Source of the DNA: Actinomycetes bacterium
GTDB lineage: Bacteria > Actinomycetota > Actinomycetes > Nanopelagicales > Nanopelagicaceae
Reading direction: 5' to 3'
Length of the DNA stretch: 64,000 nucleotides
Assembly: GCA_947383695.1 (NCBI GenBank)
Contig: OX376642.1
Coordinates: forward strand, 1,240,001-1,304,000
Shown here: piece after piece, positions 1-8,096 of the stretch
Layout: the number at the start of each line of letters is the position of its first letter
Numbering within the stretch: position 1 is the stretch's first letter
Translations under genes and position numbers: made by a program
The notes under the pieces: model-generated
Seen by the model: only the letters and a program-made list of their open reading frames with translations
Told to the model about the DNA's origin: nothing
Databases searched by the model: none

Positions 1-566
1 AGCTCTGAAGTTTCTCCAAAGAAAACAGATCCGCCAGCTTCGACCCAACGATCAACAGCTTGTGATGTAGTTGGGCAAGAACCTAGACCAGATGTTGTAT
101 CTGACTCACCACACTTAACAGACATGATCATGTCGCCCATTTCAGCCTCTGTGCGAACAAGACCTGATGCATCTTGTAGGAACATCGCTGCTACGCGGCT
201 AGCTTCTTGAATAACTTGTAGGTCACCCTTGCCTTCAATTGAAAATGCTGCGACTGGCTTTCCAGTCTTTGCAATTCCATCAGCAACACGTTGTGTCCAC
301 TTTGGTTCGATACCAATAACAACAACCGCTGCAACGTTAGCGTTAACGCCAGTTCCAATAAGTGTGTCAAAAGTTAGTTGTAGATCTTCACCAAATTGCA
401 GGCGACCAAATGCGTGAGGTAGTGCCATTGTTCCCGGAATAACCTTTGCAACAGCTTCTGCAGCTGCATTGGAAAGATCATCAAGAGGCAAAATAATTAC
501 GTGATTGCGGATACCCATAGCGCCGTTTTCGCGGCGGTACCCCATTAAGCGCGGCTTGCTTCCCAT
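1..566 (-). CDS. UxaA-family lyase, large subunit (SuyB-like), partial
   Basis: The first 188 residues are visible; the C-terminus lies beyond the left edge. The ATG at 566 has GAGGAG six bases upstream, and the gene overlaps the SAF-domain gene before it by 22 bases, as expected for two subunits of one enzyme. The family eliminates water or sulfite from 2-hydroxy acids. Visible motifs are GIRNHVIILPLDDLSNAA at residues 18-35 and KCGESDTTSGLG near residue 150. Classical altronate dehydratases usually have an RNYIG...VNCS segment at the first place, so I lean towards a SuyB-like sulfolactate sulfo-lyase or a related split enzyme. That comparison is from memory. Altronate or galactarate dehydratase remains possible because a uronate cluster follows. 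Confidence 0.8.
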   Translation of the reverse strand, partial: MGSKPRLMGYRRENGAMGIRNHVIILPLDDLSNAAAEAVAKVIPGTMALPHAFGRLQFGEDLQLTFDTLIGTGVNANVAAVVVIGIEPKWTQRVADGIAKTGKPVAAFSIEGKGDLQVIQEASRVAAMFLQDASGLVRTEAEMGDMIMSVKCGESDTTSGLGSCPTTSQAVDRWVEAGGSVFFGETSE

Positions 567-847
567 CGATAACTCCTCATGTTGTGTGTGTGAATGTAAT
601 CGCCCTTTTTGATGGCAGCTGATGCAAGTCCGACTTTGATGCCGTACTTAATGATTGCGTCGCCCTCAGCAAGATCTGTGAGTGCAAATTTGTGTCCTAG
701 TGGAATCGCGTGGTTAAGCACCGCGGTGCCCTCGGTTCCTTCCTTCACGGAACGACCGTGAAGAGTTCCTGGTTGCAGATCTTCCATCGCAACAGCGACA
801 TTGTCGCCATCGTGGTGGAGCAGATACTGCGGTGGAGTTATTGCCAT
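545..847 (-). CDS. UxaA-family SAF-domain small subunit (SuyA-like)
   Basis: This encodes a 100-residue SAF-domain protein, the size of the detached N-terminal half of altronate dehydratase or of SuyA. Residues such as HHDGDNVAVAMEDLQPGT, IPLGHKFALTDLAEGD and IKYGIKVG follow the family pattern, ending in HNMRSYRW. I chose the ATG at 847 rather than an in-frame ATG at 871 because AGAGAGG lies about 11 bases before it and the family normally begins just ahead of this point. It is the first gene of a two-gene unit reading leftwards. An 18-base motif at 882-899 lies between it and a likely -10 (TAGACT on the minus strand, 908-903), so repression there would control both subunits. Confidence 0.85.
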   Translation of the reverse strand: MAITPPQYLLHHDGDNVAVAMEDLQPGTLHGRSVKEGTEGTAVLNHAIPLGHKFALTDLAEGDAIIKYGIKVGLASAAIKKGDYIHTHNMRSYRWEASRA

Positions 848-881
848 ATCTACACAAGCCTCTCTTCGCATATAAATGGGT

Positions 882-899
882 AGTGGTCTGACCTCTTGC
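882..899. promoter_or_regulatory. putative FadR/GntR-type operator, copy 1
   Basis: AGTGGTCTGACCTCTTGC has the GGT-N3-ACC core of FadR-type operators. It matches the sites at 955-972 and 20888-20905 in nearly every position, including the conserved TSTTGS tail. It covers the expected transcription start of the leftward split UxaA unit. Confidence 0.6.
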
Positions 900-954
900 G
901 GGAGTCTAGGACAGTTGAGCGTGTTTCGTCTACCCCCCTGCCCAAATTTCTTGA

Positions 955-972
955 AGTGGTCTAACCTGTTGC
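955..972. promoter_or_regulatory. putative FadR/GntR-type operator, copy 2
   Basis: AGTGGTCTAACCTGTTGC differs from copy 1 in two of 18 positions. It overlaps the -10 element TAACCT (962-967) of the rightward Gfo/Idh gene and ends two bases before its ATG, so a bound protein would block the promoter. Confidence 0.6.
962..967 (+). promoter_or_regulatory. -10 element of a likely leaderless promoter (Gfo/Idh gene)
   Basis: TAACCT is followed by exactly six bases and the ATG at 974. This TAnnnT-N6-ATG spacing places the transcription start at the start codon. There is no Shine-Dalgarno sequence before this ATG. No clear -35 is visible. Confidence 0.5.
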
Positions 973-973
973 C

Positions 974-2077
974 ATGAAATCAGAGCTTCGGTACGGGATT
1001 ATCGGCGCGGGCAGCATGGGCCGCGAGCACATTGAGAACATCAAGGTCATGGGTGGAGCGACGGTCACAGCGATCAGCGACCCTCATACGCCATCTCAGG
1101 AGGCCGCCCTTGCGATGGCCCCAGGTGCCACAGTTTTCACCGATCATCGCGCTCTGCTGGAGTCAGGTTTGGTCGATGCCGTTGTTATCGCAACCCCTAA
1201 TGACACACATGCCGCGGTATTAAAGGATGTTCTGGAAAGTGATTTAGCGGTCTTTGTTGAAAAGCCACTTGCTACAACAGTTGAAGATTTGAAATCAATC
1301 CTTGCGTGGGATGAAAAGCGAAGCGCGATGACATGGATGGGTCTTGAGTACCGCTTCATGCCACCGGTTGCTGAAGCAATTGCTCGCGCCAAGGAAGGCG
1401 AAGCGGGAAAGATTCATCAAGTTTCAATCCGCGAACACCGCGAACCCTTTTACCCAAAGGTTGATAACTGGAATCGTTTTGCAGAGCGCACAGGTGGAAC
1501 CCTTGTTGAAAAGTGTTGCCACTACTTCAACTTGATGGACATCGTTGTTGGTGAACAACCTGTCCGAGTTTTTGCATCAGGTGGTCAAGCTGTTAATCAC
1601 TTAGATGAAAAGTACGATGGCACGCAAGCAGATATGTTGGACAACGCATATGTTGTTCTTGAGTATGCAAACGGTGCACGCGGAATGTTGGATCTGTGCA
1701 TGTTTGGCGAGGGATCATTTGATAAAGAGATCTTGACGATTGTTGGCGATGAAGGAAAGATCGAATCATTCCTGCCATCACAGGTACTACGTGCTTCACG
1801 TCGTGACTCAATTGGAAAGCTTTCAGGCTGGAAGACAGGTGCAGCACGAACTCCGGGTAGCGAACAAAAGATTATTCATAATTACGATGTGAAGTACATG
1901 GGTCACCACTACGGTGCCTCTTACATCGAACACACCAAGTTCCGTGATGCGATTCTTAACTCAACTCCAGCTGAAGTTACCCTGAAAGATGGTGTAACTA
2001 GCGTGGTTACTGGACTTGCTGCTCATAAGAGCATCAATGAAGGCCGAGTAGTTGAGATCAAAGAGCTCTGGGGTTAA
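974..2077 (+). CDS. Gfo/Idh/MocA-family NAD(P)-dependent oxidoreductase
   Basis: A 367-residue two-domain sugar oxidoreductase. The Rossmann motif GIIGAGSMGREH starts at about residue 8, the family EKP motif lies near residue 95 (VEKPLATT), and GGTLVEKCCHYFNLMD near residues 175-190 carries the usual active-site Lys/His region. The family oxidises or epimerises sugars; some members (GH188) are NAD-dependent sulfoquinovosidases working by transient C3 oxidation. It is divergent from the split UxaA genes and shares operator-like sites with them and with the YihT/YihV-like operon at 13.7-20.9 kb, which is why a sulfosugar role is worth considering. A uronate or inositol dehydrogenase is the conventional alternative. 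Its 3' end overlaps the convergent kdgK-like gene by four bases. Confidence 0.9.
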   Translation: MKSELRYGIIGAGSMGREHIENIKVMGGATVTAISDPHTPSQEAALAMAPGATVFTDHRALLESGLVDAVVIATPNDTHAAVLKDVLESDLAVFVEKPLATTVEDLKSILAWDEKRSAMTWMGLEYRFMPPVAEAIARAKEGEAGKIHQVSIREHREPFYPKVDNWNRFAERTGGTLVEKCCHYFNLMDIVVGEQPVRVFASGGQAVNHLDEKYDGTQADMLDNAYVVLEYANGARGMLDLCMFGEGSFDKEILTIVGDEGKIESFLPSQVLRASRRDSIGKLSGWKTGAARTPGSEQKIIHNYDVKYMGHHYGASYIEHTKFRDAILNSTPAEVTLKDGVTSVVTGLAAHKSINEGRVVEIKELWG

Positions 2078-3165
2078 CGCTCTACGCGAGCACTTCCACC
2101 ACGGGCTAACTTTTCAACCTCTGCCAAGGAAGCCATAGTCGTATCACCAGGGGTTGTCATAGCTAAAGCGCCATGGGCCACACCTAATTCGAGAGAATCT
2201 TGCAAAGAACGTCCATCTAGTAATCCAAATACCAAACCAGAAGCGAAACTATCACCACTTCCAACACGATCTAGAACTTCTACCTCTTTATACAATTTTG
2301 ATTGCAAGAGGCCAGTTTCCTTTGACCACGCGATTGCGCTCCAATCATTATTTGAAGCGGTGTGAACTTTTCTTAATGTCGTCGCGACTACTTCAAGATT
2401 TGGATATGTCTTCACTACCTCTTGCACCATCGCACCAAAGGCGCTGTGGTCTATCTCGGTAAAGTTTGATGATAATCCTTCTACTTTAAACCCCAGAGAC
2501 TCGGTGAAGTCCTCTTCATTGCCAATCATCACATCAACGTAGGGAGCTAACTTTCTATTTACTTCCTGTGCTTTTGCTTGCCCACCAATTGCACTCCATA
2601 AACTTGGTCGATAATTCAAGTCATAAGAAATCTTGGTTCCATTTTTCTTGGCACTTTTCATCGCAGCTTCAATTACTCCGGGCGTCGTTTCAGATAATCC
2701 TGCAAAAATTCCACCAGTATGGAACCAGCGGACGCCTTGTGAAAATATGGCATCCCAATCAATTGAATCTGCATGGAGTTGTGAAGCTGCAGTGTTTCCA
2801 CGATCTGAAATTCCTACAGCACCACGCAAACCAAATCCGCGTTCAGTAAAGTTCAGTCCATTACGCGTGGTTCGTCCAATTCCATCAAACTTTTTCCACT
2901 GAATAAACTGAGTATCTACGCCACCTTGCAAAATAAGATCTTCAACCAATCTACCAACTTCATTTTCTGCAAAGGCAGTTACAACCGCGGTGCGCAGACC
3001 AAAACAACGACGAAGACCTCGGGCGACGTTGTATTCGCCGCCGCCTTCCCATGCATCAAAGCTTCTTGTCGTCTTAATACGTCCTTGACCTGGATCAAGT
3101 CGTAACATGACTTCGCCTAATGAGATCTGATCAAATGCGCATTCATTGGTTGTCTTTATCTTCAT
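2074..3165 (-). CDS. kdgK: 2-keto-3-deoxygluconate kinase (PfkB family)
   Basis: A 363-residue ribokinase-family enzyme. It has the N-terminal LGEVMLRLDPG strand, GGGEYNVARGL substrate region and the C-terminal RVGSGDSFASG motif, a GAGD variant with the catalytic Asp. The likely reaction is KDG + ATP to KDPG, feeding the aldolase encoded just upstream. The ATG at 3165 forms an ATGA overlap with the eda stop codon and has GAGGTG eight bases before it; an in-frame start three codons earlier is less likely. It is the last gene of the kduI-kduD-esterase-eda-kdgK operon. The assignment to KDG rather than another keto-sugar rests on this context. Confidence 0.88.
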   Translation of the reverse strand: MKIKTTNECAFDQISLGEVMLRLDPGQGRIKTTRSFDAWEGGGEYNVARGLRRCFGLRTAVVTAFAENEVGRLVEDLILQGGVDTQFIQWKKFDGIGRTTRNGLNFTERGFGLRGAVGISDRGNTAASQLHADSIDWDAIFSQGVRWFHTGGIFAGLSETTPGVIEAAMKSAKKNGTKISYDLNYRPSLWSAIGGQAKAQEVNRKLAPYVDVMIGNEEDFTESLGFKVEGLSSNFTEIDHSAFGAMVQEVVKTYPNLEVVATTLRKVHTASNNDWSAIAWSKETGLLQSKLYKEVEVLDRVGSGDSFASGLVFGLLDGRSLQDSLELGVAHGALAMTTPGDTTMASLAEVEKLARGGSARVER

Positions 3166-3779
3166 GGCGCACACACCTCAACAGCTTCTTTGGTTAATGA
3201 AATAATCGTCTCAAAGTCTCCAGCATCAATGAGTTTCTGCGCAACCATCCAGGAACCCCCAACTGCAACTACTGAAGGTAACAACAGGTATTCCTTTGCA
3301 TTTGCCGCAGATATTCCACCAGTTGGCATGAAACTGATGCCAGGAAATGGAGCTGACATAGCTTTAAGCGCAGCTACCCCACCTAGGGTTTCTGCTGGAA
3401 AGAATTTAAGAGTAGCTATCCCTGCATTAATTGCCTGCAACATCTCGGTTGGAGTTGATACACCTGGGAAATATGGAATCCCCTGCTTTTCTGCCTCAAC
3501 TGCAACAGTTGGTGAAAATCCTGCAGAGACAGCAAACCGTGCACCAACATCTATTGCTTTCTTCAAATCTTCGCCGGTACGCAATGACCCAACACCTACA
3601 AGTAAGTCCTTATTACTTGCAGCAATTTTCAATGCTTCTAAACTGGCAGGTGTTCGCAAAGTTATTTCTGCAATAGGTAAACCACCGGCAACTAATGCTG
3701 ATGCCAAGTCTGCTGCTTTAGTGGCGTCACTGATTGCGACAACAGGAACAATCCTTAAGCTCTTAATCAGTTCAATCAT
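3162..3779 (-). CDS. eda: KDPG/KHG aldolase
   Basis: A 205-residue class I aldolase of the Eda family, which splits 2-keto-3-deoxy-6-phosphogluconate into pyruvate and glyceraldehyde 3-phosphate. The family motifs are in order: AEITLRT with the catalytic Glu and Arg near residue 40, GVGSLRT near 63 (GAGT in the best-known members), the Schiff-base Lys in LKFFPAE near residue 125, and FMPTGGI near 150. The start overlaps the stop of the esterase gene (ATGA) and the stop overlaps kdgK. It completes the pathway from unsaturated uronates to central metabolism. Confidence 0.95.
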   Translation of the reverse strand: MIELIKSLRIVPVVAISDATKAADLASALVAGGLPIAEITLRTPASLEALKIAASNKDLLVGVGSLRTGEDLKKAIDVGARFAVSAGFSPTVAVEAEKQGIPYFPGVSTPTEMLQAINAGIATLKFFPAETLGGVAALKAMSAPFPGISFMPTGGISAANAKEYLLLPSVVAVGGSWMVAQKLIDAGDFETIISLTKEAVEVCAP

Positions 3780-5008
3780 TGTGTGATCCTAAAGTGCCGT
3801 GAGGCGAATCGAAGAAACTGTTGCCAATCATAGGTGGTCACATCATGTTTACCGGTACGTAAGTGATACCCAATAAATTCACCTACAGGCTGGTTTACAG
3901 GTGGCCATTGCGCAACACCTAAACCTGGTTTTCCAAAAAGCGCATAAACGGGTTCGGCATTCTTTCCCGCCAAGAATTCTCCTTTGGGGTCTGCCCAAAC
4001 ATCCTCTTGCGCGGTTGCTATATAAAGAGGTCTCGGTGCAATAAGTGCGGCTAATTGATGCATGTCTACAGGTAGCGTTTCGGGCGAAGCATTAAACCTC
4101 TTGTAATTACCGCAAAACCAATGTGGGAAGTTTTCATTGATTGAACGTATTGATTCACCAAAATCACGTCGTGCCAGTGAGATTCCACCTGCCCCTGAAT
4201 TGTTTGAAACAACTAAGGCAAATCTCTCATCCAGCGCCCCAGCCCATAGCGCTGCTTTACCCAATCGGGAATGTCCAATGAGGGCAACTCTTTCTGAATC
4301 AACTGCAGGATTTGTAACTAGATAATCAAGAGCTCGACTAAGTCCCCAAGACCAAGCAGAGATTGCACCCCAATCATCATCTTCAAATTCTGAGGATTCA
4401 CCCCCTGGTGATAGCGCTGCTCGGACGCCATTTTTCCAACCATCAGGATGATCTGCTTCTACATCCCCATAGTAAAAAGTTGCAACTCCAAAGCCTTTTT
4501 CAATTATCAATTCCAGTGGCCATCGTGTTGCTTCAAACCCTCTTGAAAACTCTGTCGCACGGTTGTTAACTACGCTTTTCTCGTCCACAGTGTTTCTCAT
4601 CCACTGAGTAGTTATTGAAATGCTTCCATCCTGATCTACTGCATGATTTCCGTTGAAATTGCTCCCTAGAAATATTGGAACAGGCGTTAAAGCTGACTTT
4701 GGAATATAGAGCGCTAAGTTAATTCGTATTTTTTTATCATTAGCGACGCAGTTGATTGCAATTTCGTGTCGTATTGCACTGCCACCGAGAGCCGCTTGAT
4801 TTACTGAAATTTCTTCAAATGTAATGGGCAATTGTACTAATGGAAATTTTCCGTAAACGTACGTTGCGAATAAATCTAGAATCTCTGGCCTGCGTTTGGT
4901 TGTCCAAATGGAGCTATCAAGTACTTCTGTTCCATCTTCGCACTGCAAAAGTTCTGGAAGAGGGTGATTGCCTACTTTGCTTTCGTCGTAATTGGCCGAT
5001 TCATTCAT
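3776..5008 (-). CDS. CE15-like glucuronoyl esterase / alpha-beta hydrolase
   Basis: A 410-residue alpha/beta hydrolase with the CE15 layout. The nucleophile elbow is GHSRLGKAA (GCSRxGK in most CE15 enzymes), followed by SNNSGAGG, FPHWFCGNY, LIAPRPLYI and a C-terminal GKHDVTTYDWQ that could supply the catalytic His. CE15 enzymes cleave esters of glucuronic acid. There is no signal peptide, so it would act on imported oligosaccharides in the cytoplasm, matching the GH105 enzyme of the same locus. The ATG at 5008 overlaps the kduD stop (ATGA); an upstream in-frame ATG at 5116 lies inside kduD and is rejected. The exact ester is unknown. Confidence 0.78.
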   Translation of the reverse strand: MNESANYDESKVGNHPLPELLQCEDGTEVLDSSIWTTKRRPEILDLFATYVYGKFPLVQLPITFEEISVNQAALGGSAIRHEIAINCVANDKKIRINLALYIPKSALTPVPIFLGSNFNGNHAVDQDGSISITTQWMRNTVDEKSVVNNRATEFSRGFEATRWPLELIIEKGFGVATFYYGDVEADHPDGWKNGVRAALSPGGESSEFEDDDWGAISAWSWGLSRALDYLVTNPAVDSERVALIGHSRLGKAALWAGALDERFALVVSNNSGAGGISLARRDFGESIRSINENFPHWFCGNYKRFNASPETLPVDMHQLAALIAPRPLYIATAQEDVWADPKGEFLAGKNAEPVYALFGKPGLGVAQWPPVNQPVGEFIGYHLRTGKHDVTTYDWQQFLRFASRHFRITQ

Positions 5009-5772
5009 CGACCCATCCAACCGCCATCTACTGTGATTATTTCTCCATTTATATAAGAGGCTGCAGGTGAAGCCAAAAATACTGCCACCGCTGCCAAATC
5101 TTCTGGTGTCCCCCAACGTCCTATTGGAATGCGTGCCAAGATCGAAGTATTTCTATCAACATCATTACGAAGTGCTTGAGTATTGTCAGTTGAAATATAT
5201 CCAGGTGCAATGGCGTTAACTGTTACACCCTTAGCACCCCATTCATTTGCTAACGCCTTTGTAACTCCGGCAACAGCGTGCTTACTTGCTGTATAGGCAG
5301 GGACATTAATTCCACCTTGGAATGAAAGGAGTGAAGCAATATTGATGATTCTTCCATGCCCTTTAGCCAGCATTGACTTGGCACATAATTGTGAAATTTG
5401 AAAGACGGAATTGAGATTGGTATCAATAATTCGATCCCAATCCTCTAATGAAGTTTCGATTGCTGGAGCTCTTGAAATAGAGCCAGCATTGTTAACTACA
5501 ATTTCTACATTGAGTTGATCAATGCTCTTGAATGCATCAGAAATTCGAGCCCTAGATTCAACATCTACAACTAAAGTTTCAGTACTTCGTCCTAAGTTTT
5601 CGATTGCGACGCGTGTGGCTGATAGTGAATCGTGAGAGCGCCCGACTAAAACAACATTGGCACCCGCCTGCGCCATAGCGATAGCAATGCTCGCACCTAT
5701 TCCTTTGCTCGCGCCAGTAACTAAGGCCTTCTTACCATTTAGTGAGAATTGCGATTCAAGCCAGTTTGTCAT
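5005..5772 (-). CDS. kduD: SDR oxidoreductase, 2-dehydro-3-deoxy-D-gluconate 5-dehydrogenase
   Basis: A 255-residue short-chain dehydrogenase. The cofactor motif TGASKGIG is at residues 19-26, NNAG near 93, and the catalytic YTASK near 160 with the Ser about 14 residues earlier. It is placed directly after KduI with a TAATG one-base overlap. This is the usual kduI-kduD pairing, in which KduD reduces the isomerised diketo-uronate to 2-keto-3-deoxygluconate. The next genes (esterase, aldolase, kinase) are all ATGA-coupled. Gluconate 5-dehydrogenase is the main alternative from sequence alone; the context favours KduD. Confidence 0.88.
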   Translation of the reverse strand: MTNWLESQFSLNGKKALVTGASKGIGASIAIAMAQAGANVVLVGRSHDSLSATRVAIENLGRSTETLVVDVESRARISDAFKSIDQLNVEIVVNNAGSISRAPAIETSLEDWDRIIDTNLNSVFQISQLCAKSMLAKGHGRIINIASLLSFQGGINVPAYTASKHAVAGVTKALANEWGAKGVTVNAIAPGYISTDNTQALRNDVDRNTSILARIPIGRWGTPEDLAAVAVFLASPAASYINGEIITVDGGWMGR

Positions 5773-6587
5773 TATTTAAGATTCTTGGTTTCAACTAAGT
5801 TGAAGTCTGAATAAGTGATGTTCTCACCAGCTGTCGACCAAACAAACTTATAGTTTGTTGTTCCAGCTCCGGTATGAATAGACCAAGCAGGACTGATAAC
5901 CGCTTCTTTATTGCTTAAGACAAAATTGCGTGATTGGTCTGGTTTTCCAAATAGGTGAATTACTTTCTCATTTGCATCTAAATCAAAGTACAAATAAGCC
6001 TCAGTTCTGCGCTCATGCACGTGACAAGGCATCGTGTTCCAAACGCTGCCCTCGTGGATTGTCGTAATACCCATGGCCATCGAAGATGATGCAACGCCCT
6101 GATCATGGATGTACTTTCTTAAAGTACGTTCACTAGCAAACTTCTTGTCACCAATAACAACGGCATCGGATTTTTCTTTTGTAATCAAGGTGGTTGGATA
6201 GTCGGCATGACACATGCTGGAGGTAAAGTAAATTTCAGCGGTTCCGGAAATTTCAATCTTTCTAGTTCCACGACCAAGATAGAGAATGTCTTCAGCACTT
6301 AACGAATACTTGGCACCATCTGCGACAACTTCAGCGCTTCCTGATAAACACACCAGACCTAATTCACGTCTTTCAAGCAAATACTCTGCACTTAATCCAC
6401 TTGGAGCTTCTAATGTAACTGTGCCACCTTGCAACGATGACCCACCGATCAAAATACGGTCATGATGAGAAAGCACATAAGTAACTACATTTTTCTGAAA
6501 AAGATTTGAGATAACTAATTTCTCTCGCAAGCTGTCTGAACTTTTACTCTGAACATCTTCGGGTGTGATTGGTGTGCGAATTTCCAT
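5772..6587 (-). CDS. kduI: 4-deoxy-L-threo-5-hexosulose-uronate ketol-isomerase
   Basis: A 271-residue cupin-type isomerase close to E. coli KduI along its whole length: LERRELG, NTMPCHVHERR, AVISPAWSIHTGAGT. The zinc ligands are visible as the two His and the Glu around CHVHERRTE and the later His in SIHTG. It isomerises the unsaturated-uronate product released by GH105 or pectate lyases. I chose the ATG at 6587 because it aligns with the E. coli N-terminus and because a TATAAT on the minus strand (6616-6611) puts transcription near 6604, too late to include the ATG at 6605. It heads the five-gene leftward operon. Confidence 0.95.
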   Translation of the reverse strand: MEIRTPITPEDVQSKSSDSLREKLVISNLFQKNVVTYVLSHHDRILIGGSSLQGGTVTLEAPSGLSAEYLLERRELGLVCLSGSAEVVADGAKYSLSAEDILYLGRGTRKIEISGTAEIYFTSSMCHADYPTTLITKEKSDAVVIGDKKFASERTLRKYIHDQGVASSSMAMGITTIHEGSVWNTMPCHVHERRTEAYLYFDLDANEKVIHLFGKPDQSRNFVLSNKEAVISPAWSIHTGAGTTNYKFVWSTAGENITYSDFNLVETKNLK

Positions 6588-6610
6588 GCCAAAAGTGTAT
6601 GGCAATCTCG

Positions 6611-6616
6611 ATTATA
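6611..6616 (-). promoter_or_regulatory. -10 element of the kduI operon
   Basis: Reading leftwards the sequence is a perfect TATAAT. It would start transcription near 6604, about 17 bases before the kduI ATG. No convincing -35 is visible, which fits an activator-dependent or weak promoter. Confidence 0.45.
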
Positions 6617-6660
6617 AATAAATGTTATATAGAGACACGCATTCAAAGCCTTTTGACTAC

Positions 6661-6676
6661 TATGGCTATTGCCATA
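6661..6676. repeat. inverted repeat in the kduI / ABC importer divergent promoter
   Basis: TATGGC-TATT-GCCATA is a perfect inverted repeat with six-base arms. It sits roughly midway between the divergent kduI and binding-protein genes and is a plausible operator for a regulator encoded elsewhere. Confidence 0.5.
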
Positions 6677-6708
6677 ATCGCCTTATTCCCCTTGAATTAA
6701 GTCACTTG

Positions 6709-6727
6709 TGTCGATGAAAAATCGACA
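6709..6727. repeat. inverted repeat upstream of the importer binding protein
   Basis: TGTCGAT-GAAAA-ATCGACA has perfect seven-base arms. It lies just upstream of a candidate -10 (TACTAT, 6733-6738), a position suited to repression of the rightward importer operon. It is unrelated in sequence to the repeat at 6661-6676 and to the GGTnnnACC sites. Confidence 0.5.
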
Positions 6728-6756
6728 CGACCTACTATGAGAGGTAATAGAAATCA

Positions 6757-8076
6757 ATGAAGATTAAGAAGCTTCGTTCAAAGATCGCAATTGCAGCATC
6801 TCTCGCGTTATCGGCAGGCCTTGTTGCAACAGGTCTTCCTTCAGCGCAAGCAGCTGGATTGCAACCAACTGCAGCACAACTAGCTGCATGGAAGGGTAAG
6901 GAAATTACTTACTACTTCTATAACGACAGCCAGGCAGAACTTGACACAACTAAGTCACAAATTGCTGACTTTGAGAAGTTAACTGGCGCAAAAGTTAAGC
7001 TTGATGTAATTCCTTACACAAGCTTGGACACACAGCTACAGGCTCGTTTGGCTGCAGGCAATGCTCCAGATGTTGCACGTCTGAATAACCCAGGTCTTTA
7101 CATCAAGGACTCTCTAGATCTAGAGAAGTACTTGGGACGTAAATATGCTGCTGAATTCCTAAAGGGTTCAACTCTTCAGGTTACACACCCAACAACTAAG
7201 AAGTTAATCGGTGTTCCATACGACCTTACAGTGAACGGTCCATTTATTAACGTTGACATGTTCAAGAAGGCCGGAGTTGCTGTTCCTACTTCATGGAACT
7301 GGACAGAACTAGTTGCAGCAGGTAAGAAAGTTCAAAAGGCAACTGGATCTGAATACGCCTTTGCAATTGATAAGTCTGGGCACCGCGTTTCTACAGCCAT
7401 GAGCCACTTCGGTGCATATATGGTTGATAAGAACCAAAGAAACGTTCTTCCAACTTCAAAGTTCCGTGCAGAAAAAGCTATCAAGATCATTACTGATCTT
7501 TACAAGGCAGATCAAGCACCTCGCGACCTATGGATAGGTACAGGAACAAAGTACTCATCACCAACAGCTATCTTCTTAGCGCAACAGACTCCAATTTTCT
7601 TCTCAGGTAACTGGCAGGTCGCAGCACTTGCTAAGGATGCAAAATTTGACTTTGCGGCAGTTCCAAATCCTAAGGAGCTCAATGGTGGAGGATGGCCTGG
7701 CGGTAAATTCTTAGTTGCGTTTAATGCAAGTAAGACGCCTGACTTGGCAGCATACTTCTTGTACTTCTTGGCTGATACAGCACAAATGGAGCAGATGGAT
7801 AAGAACGCATTCTGGCTGCCAACACGTGCTGACCTTGTTGCACAAGGCGTTAAGTACGCAACACGTACAGCAGATATGGGTGTCTTCCAAGCAGATGCTG
7901 CAAAGACACCAGCTGCTGCTTATGGAATCCAGTCAGTACCAACTCTTACTGGAAATATCTATAACAAGTTGCGCGATTTGATGACTGAAGTTATTGCAGG
8001 AAAGATCACTGCAAAGCAAGCAGTTCAGACTCAGATCGACTTCATTGATGCTCAGCTCGCAACACTCAGGAAGTAA
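6757..8076 (+). CDS. carbohydrate ABC transporter substrate-binding protein
   Basis: A 439-residue family 1 extracellular solute-binding protein. It has a basic N-terminus and a Sec signal peptide ending in SAQAAG near residue 33; there is no lipobox. The body has the usual EITYYFYNDSQAELDTTKSQ-type first strand and PDVARLNNPG region. GAGGT stands eleven bases before the ATG. It is the first gene of the rightward operon with two permeases, an unrecognised large protein and GH105, so it probably binds uronate-containing oligosaccharides. No ATPase gene is present, so a shared ATPase encoded elsewhere is inferred. Confidence 0.9.
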   Translation: MKIKKLRSKIAIAASLALSAGLVATGLPSAQAAGLQPTAAQLAAWKGKEITYYFYNDSQAELDTTKSQIADFEKLTGAKVKLDVIPYTSLDTQLQARLAAGNAPDVARLNNPGLYIKDSLDLEKYLGRKYAAEFLKGSTLQVTHPTTKKLIGVPYDLTVNGPFINVDMFKKAGVAVPTSWNWTELVAAGKKVQKATGSEYAFAIDKSGHRVSTAMSHFGAYMVDKNQRNVLPTSKFRAEKAIKIITDLYKADQAPRDLWIGTGTKYSSPTAIFLAQQTPIFFSGNWQVAALAKDAKFDFAAVPNPKELNGGGWPGGKFLVAFNASKTPDLAAYFLYFLADTAQMEQMDKNAFWLPTRADLVAQGVKYATRTADMGVFQADAAKTPAAAYGIQSVPTLTGNIYNKLRDLMTEVIAGKITAKQAVQTQIDFIDAQLATLRK

Positions 8077-8096
8077 TTGCATATAAACTACTTCTT

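Noticed and set aside
3190-3786. 198-codon frame antisense to eda
   Set aside because: It mirrors a well-conserved aldolase gene; the peptide is low in recognisable motifs and has no ribosome binding site.
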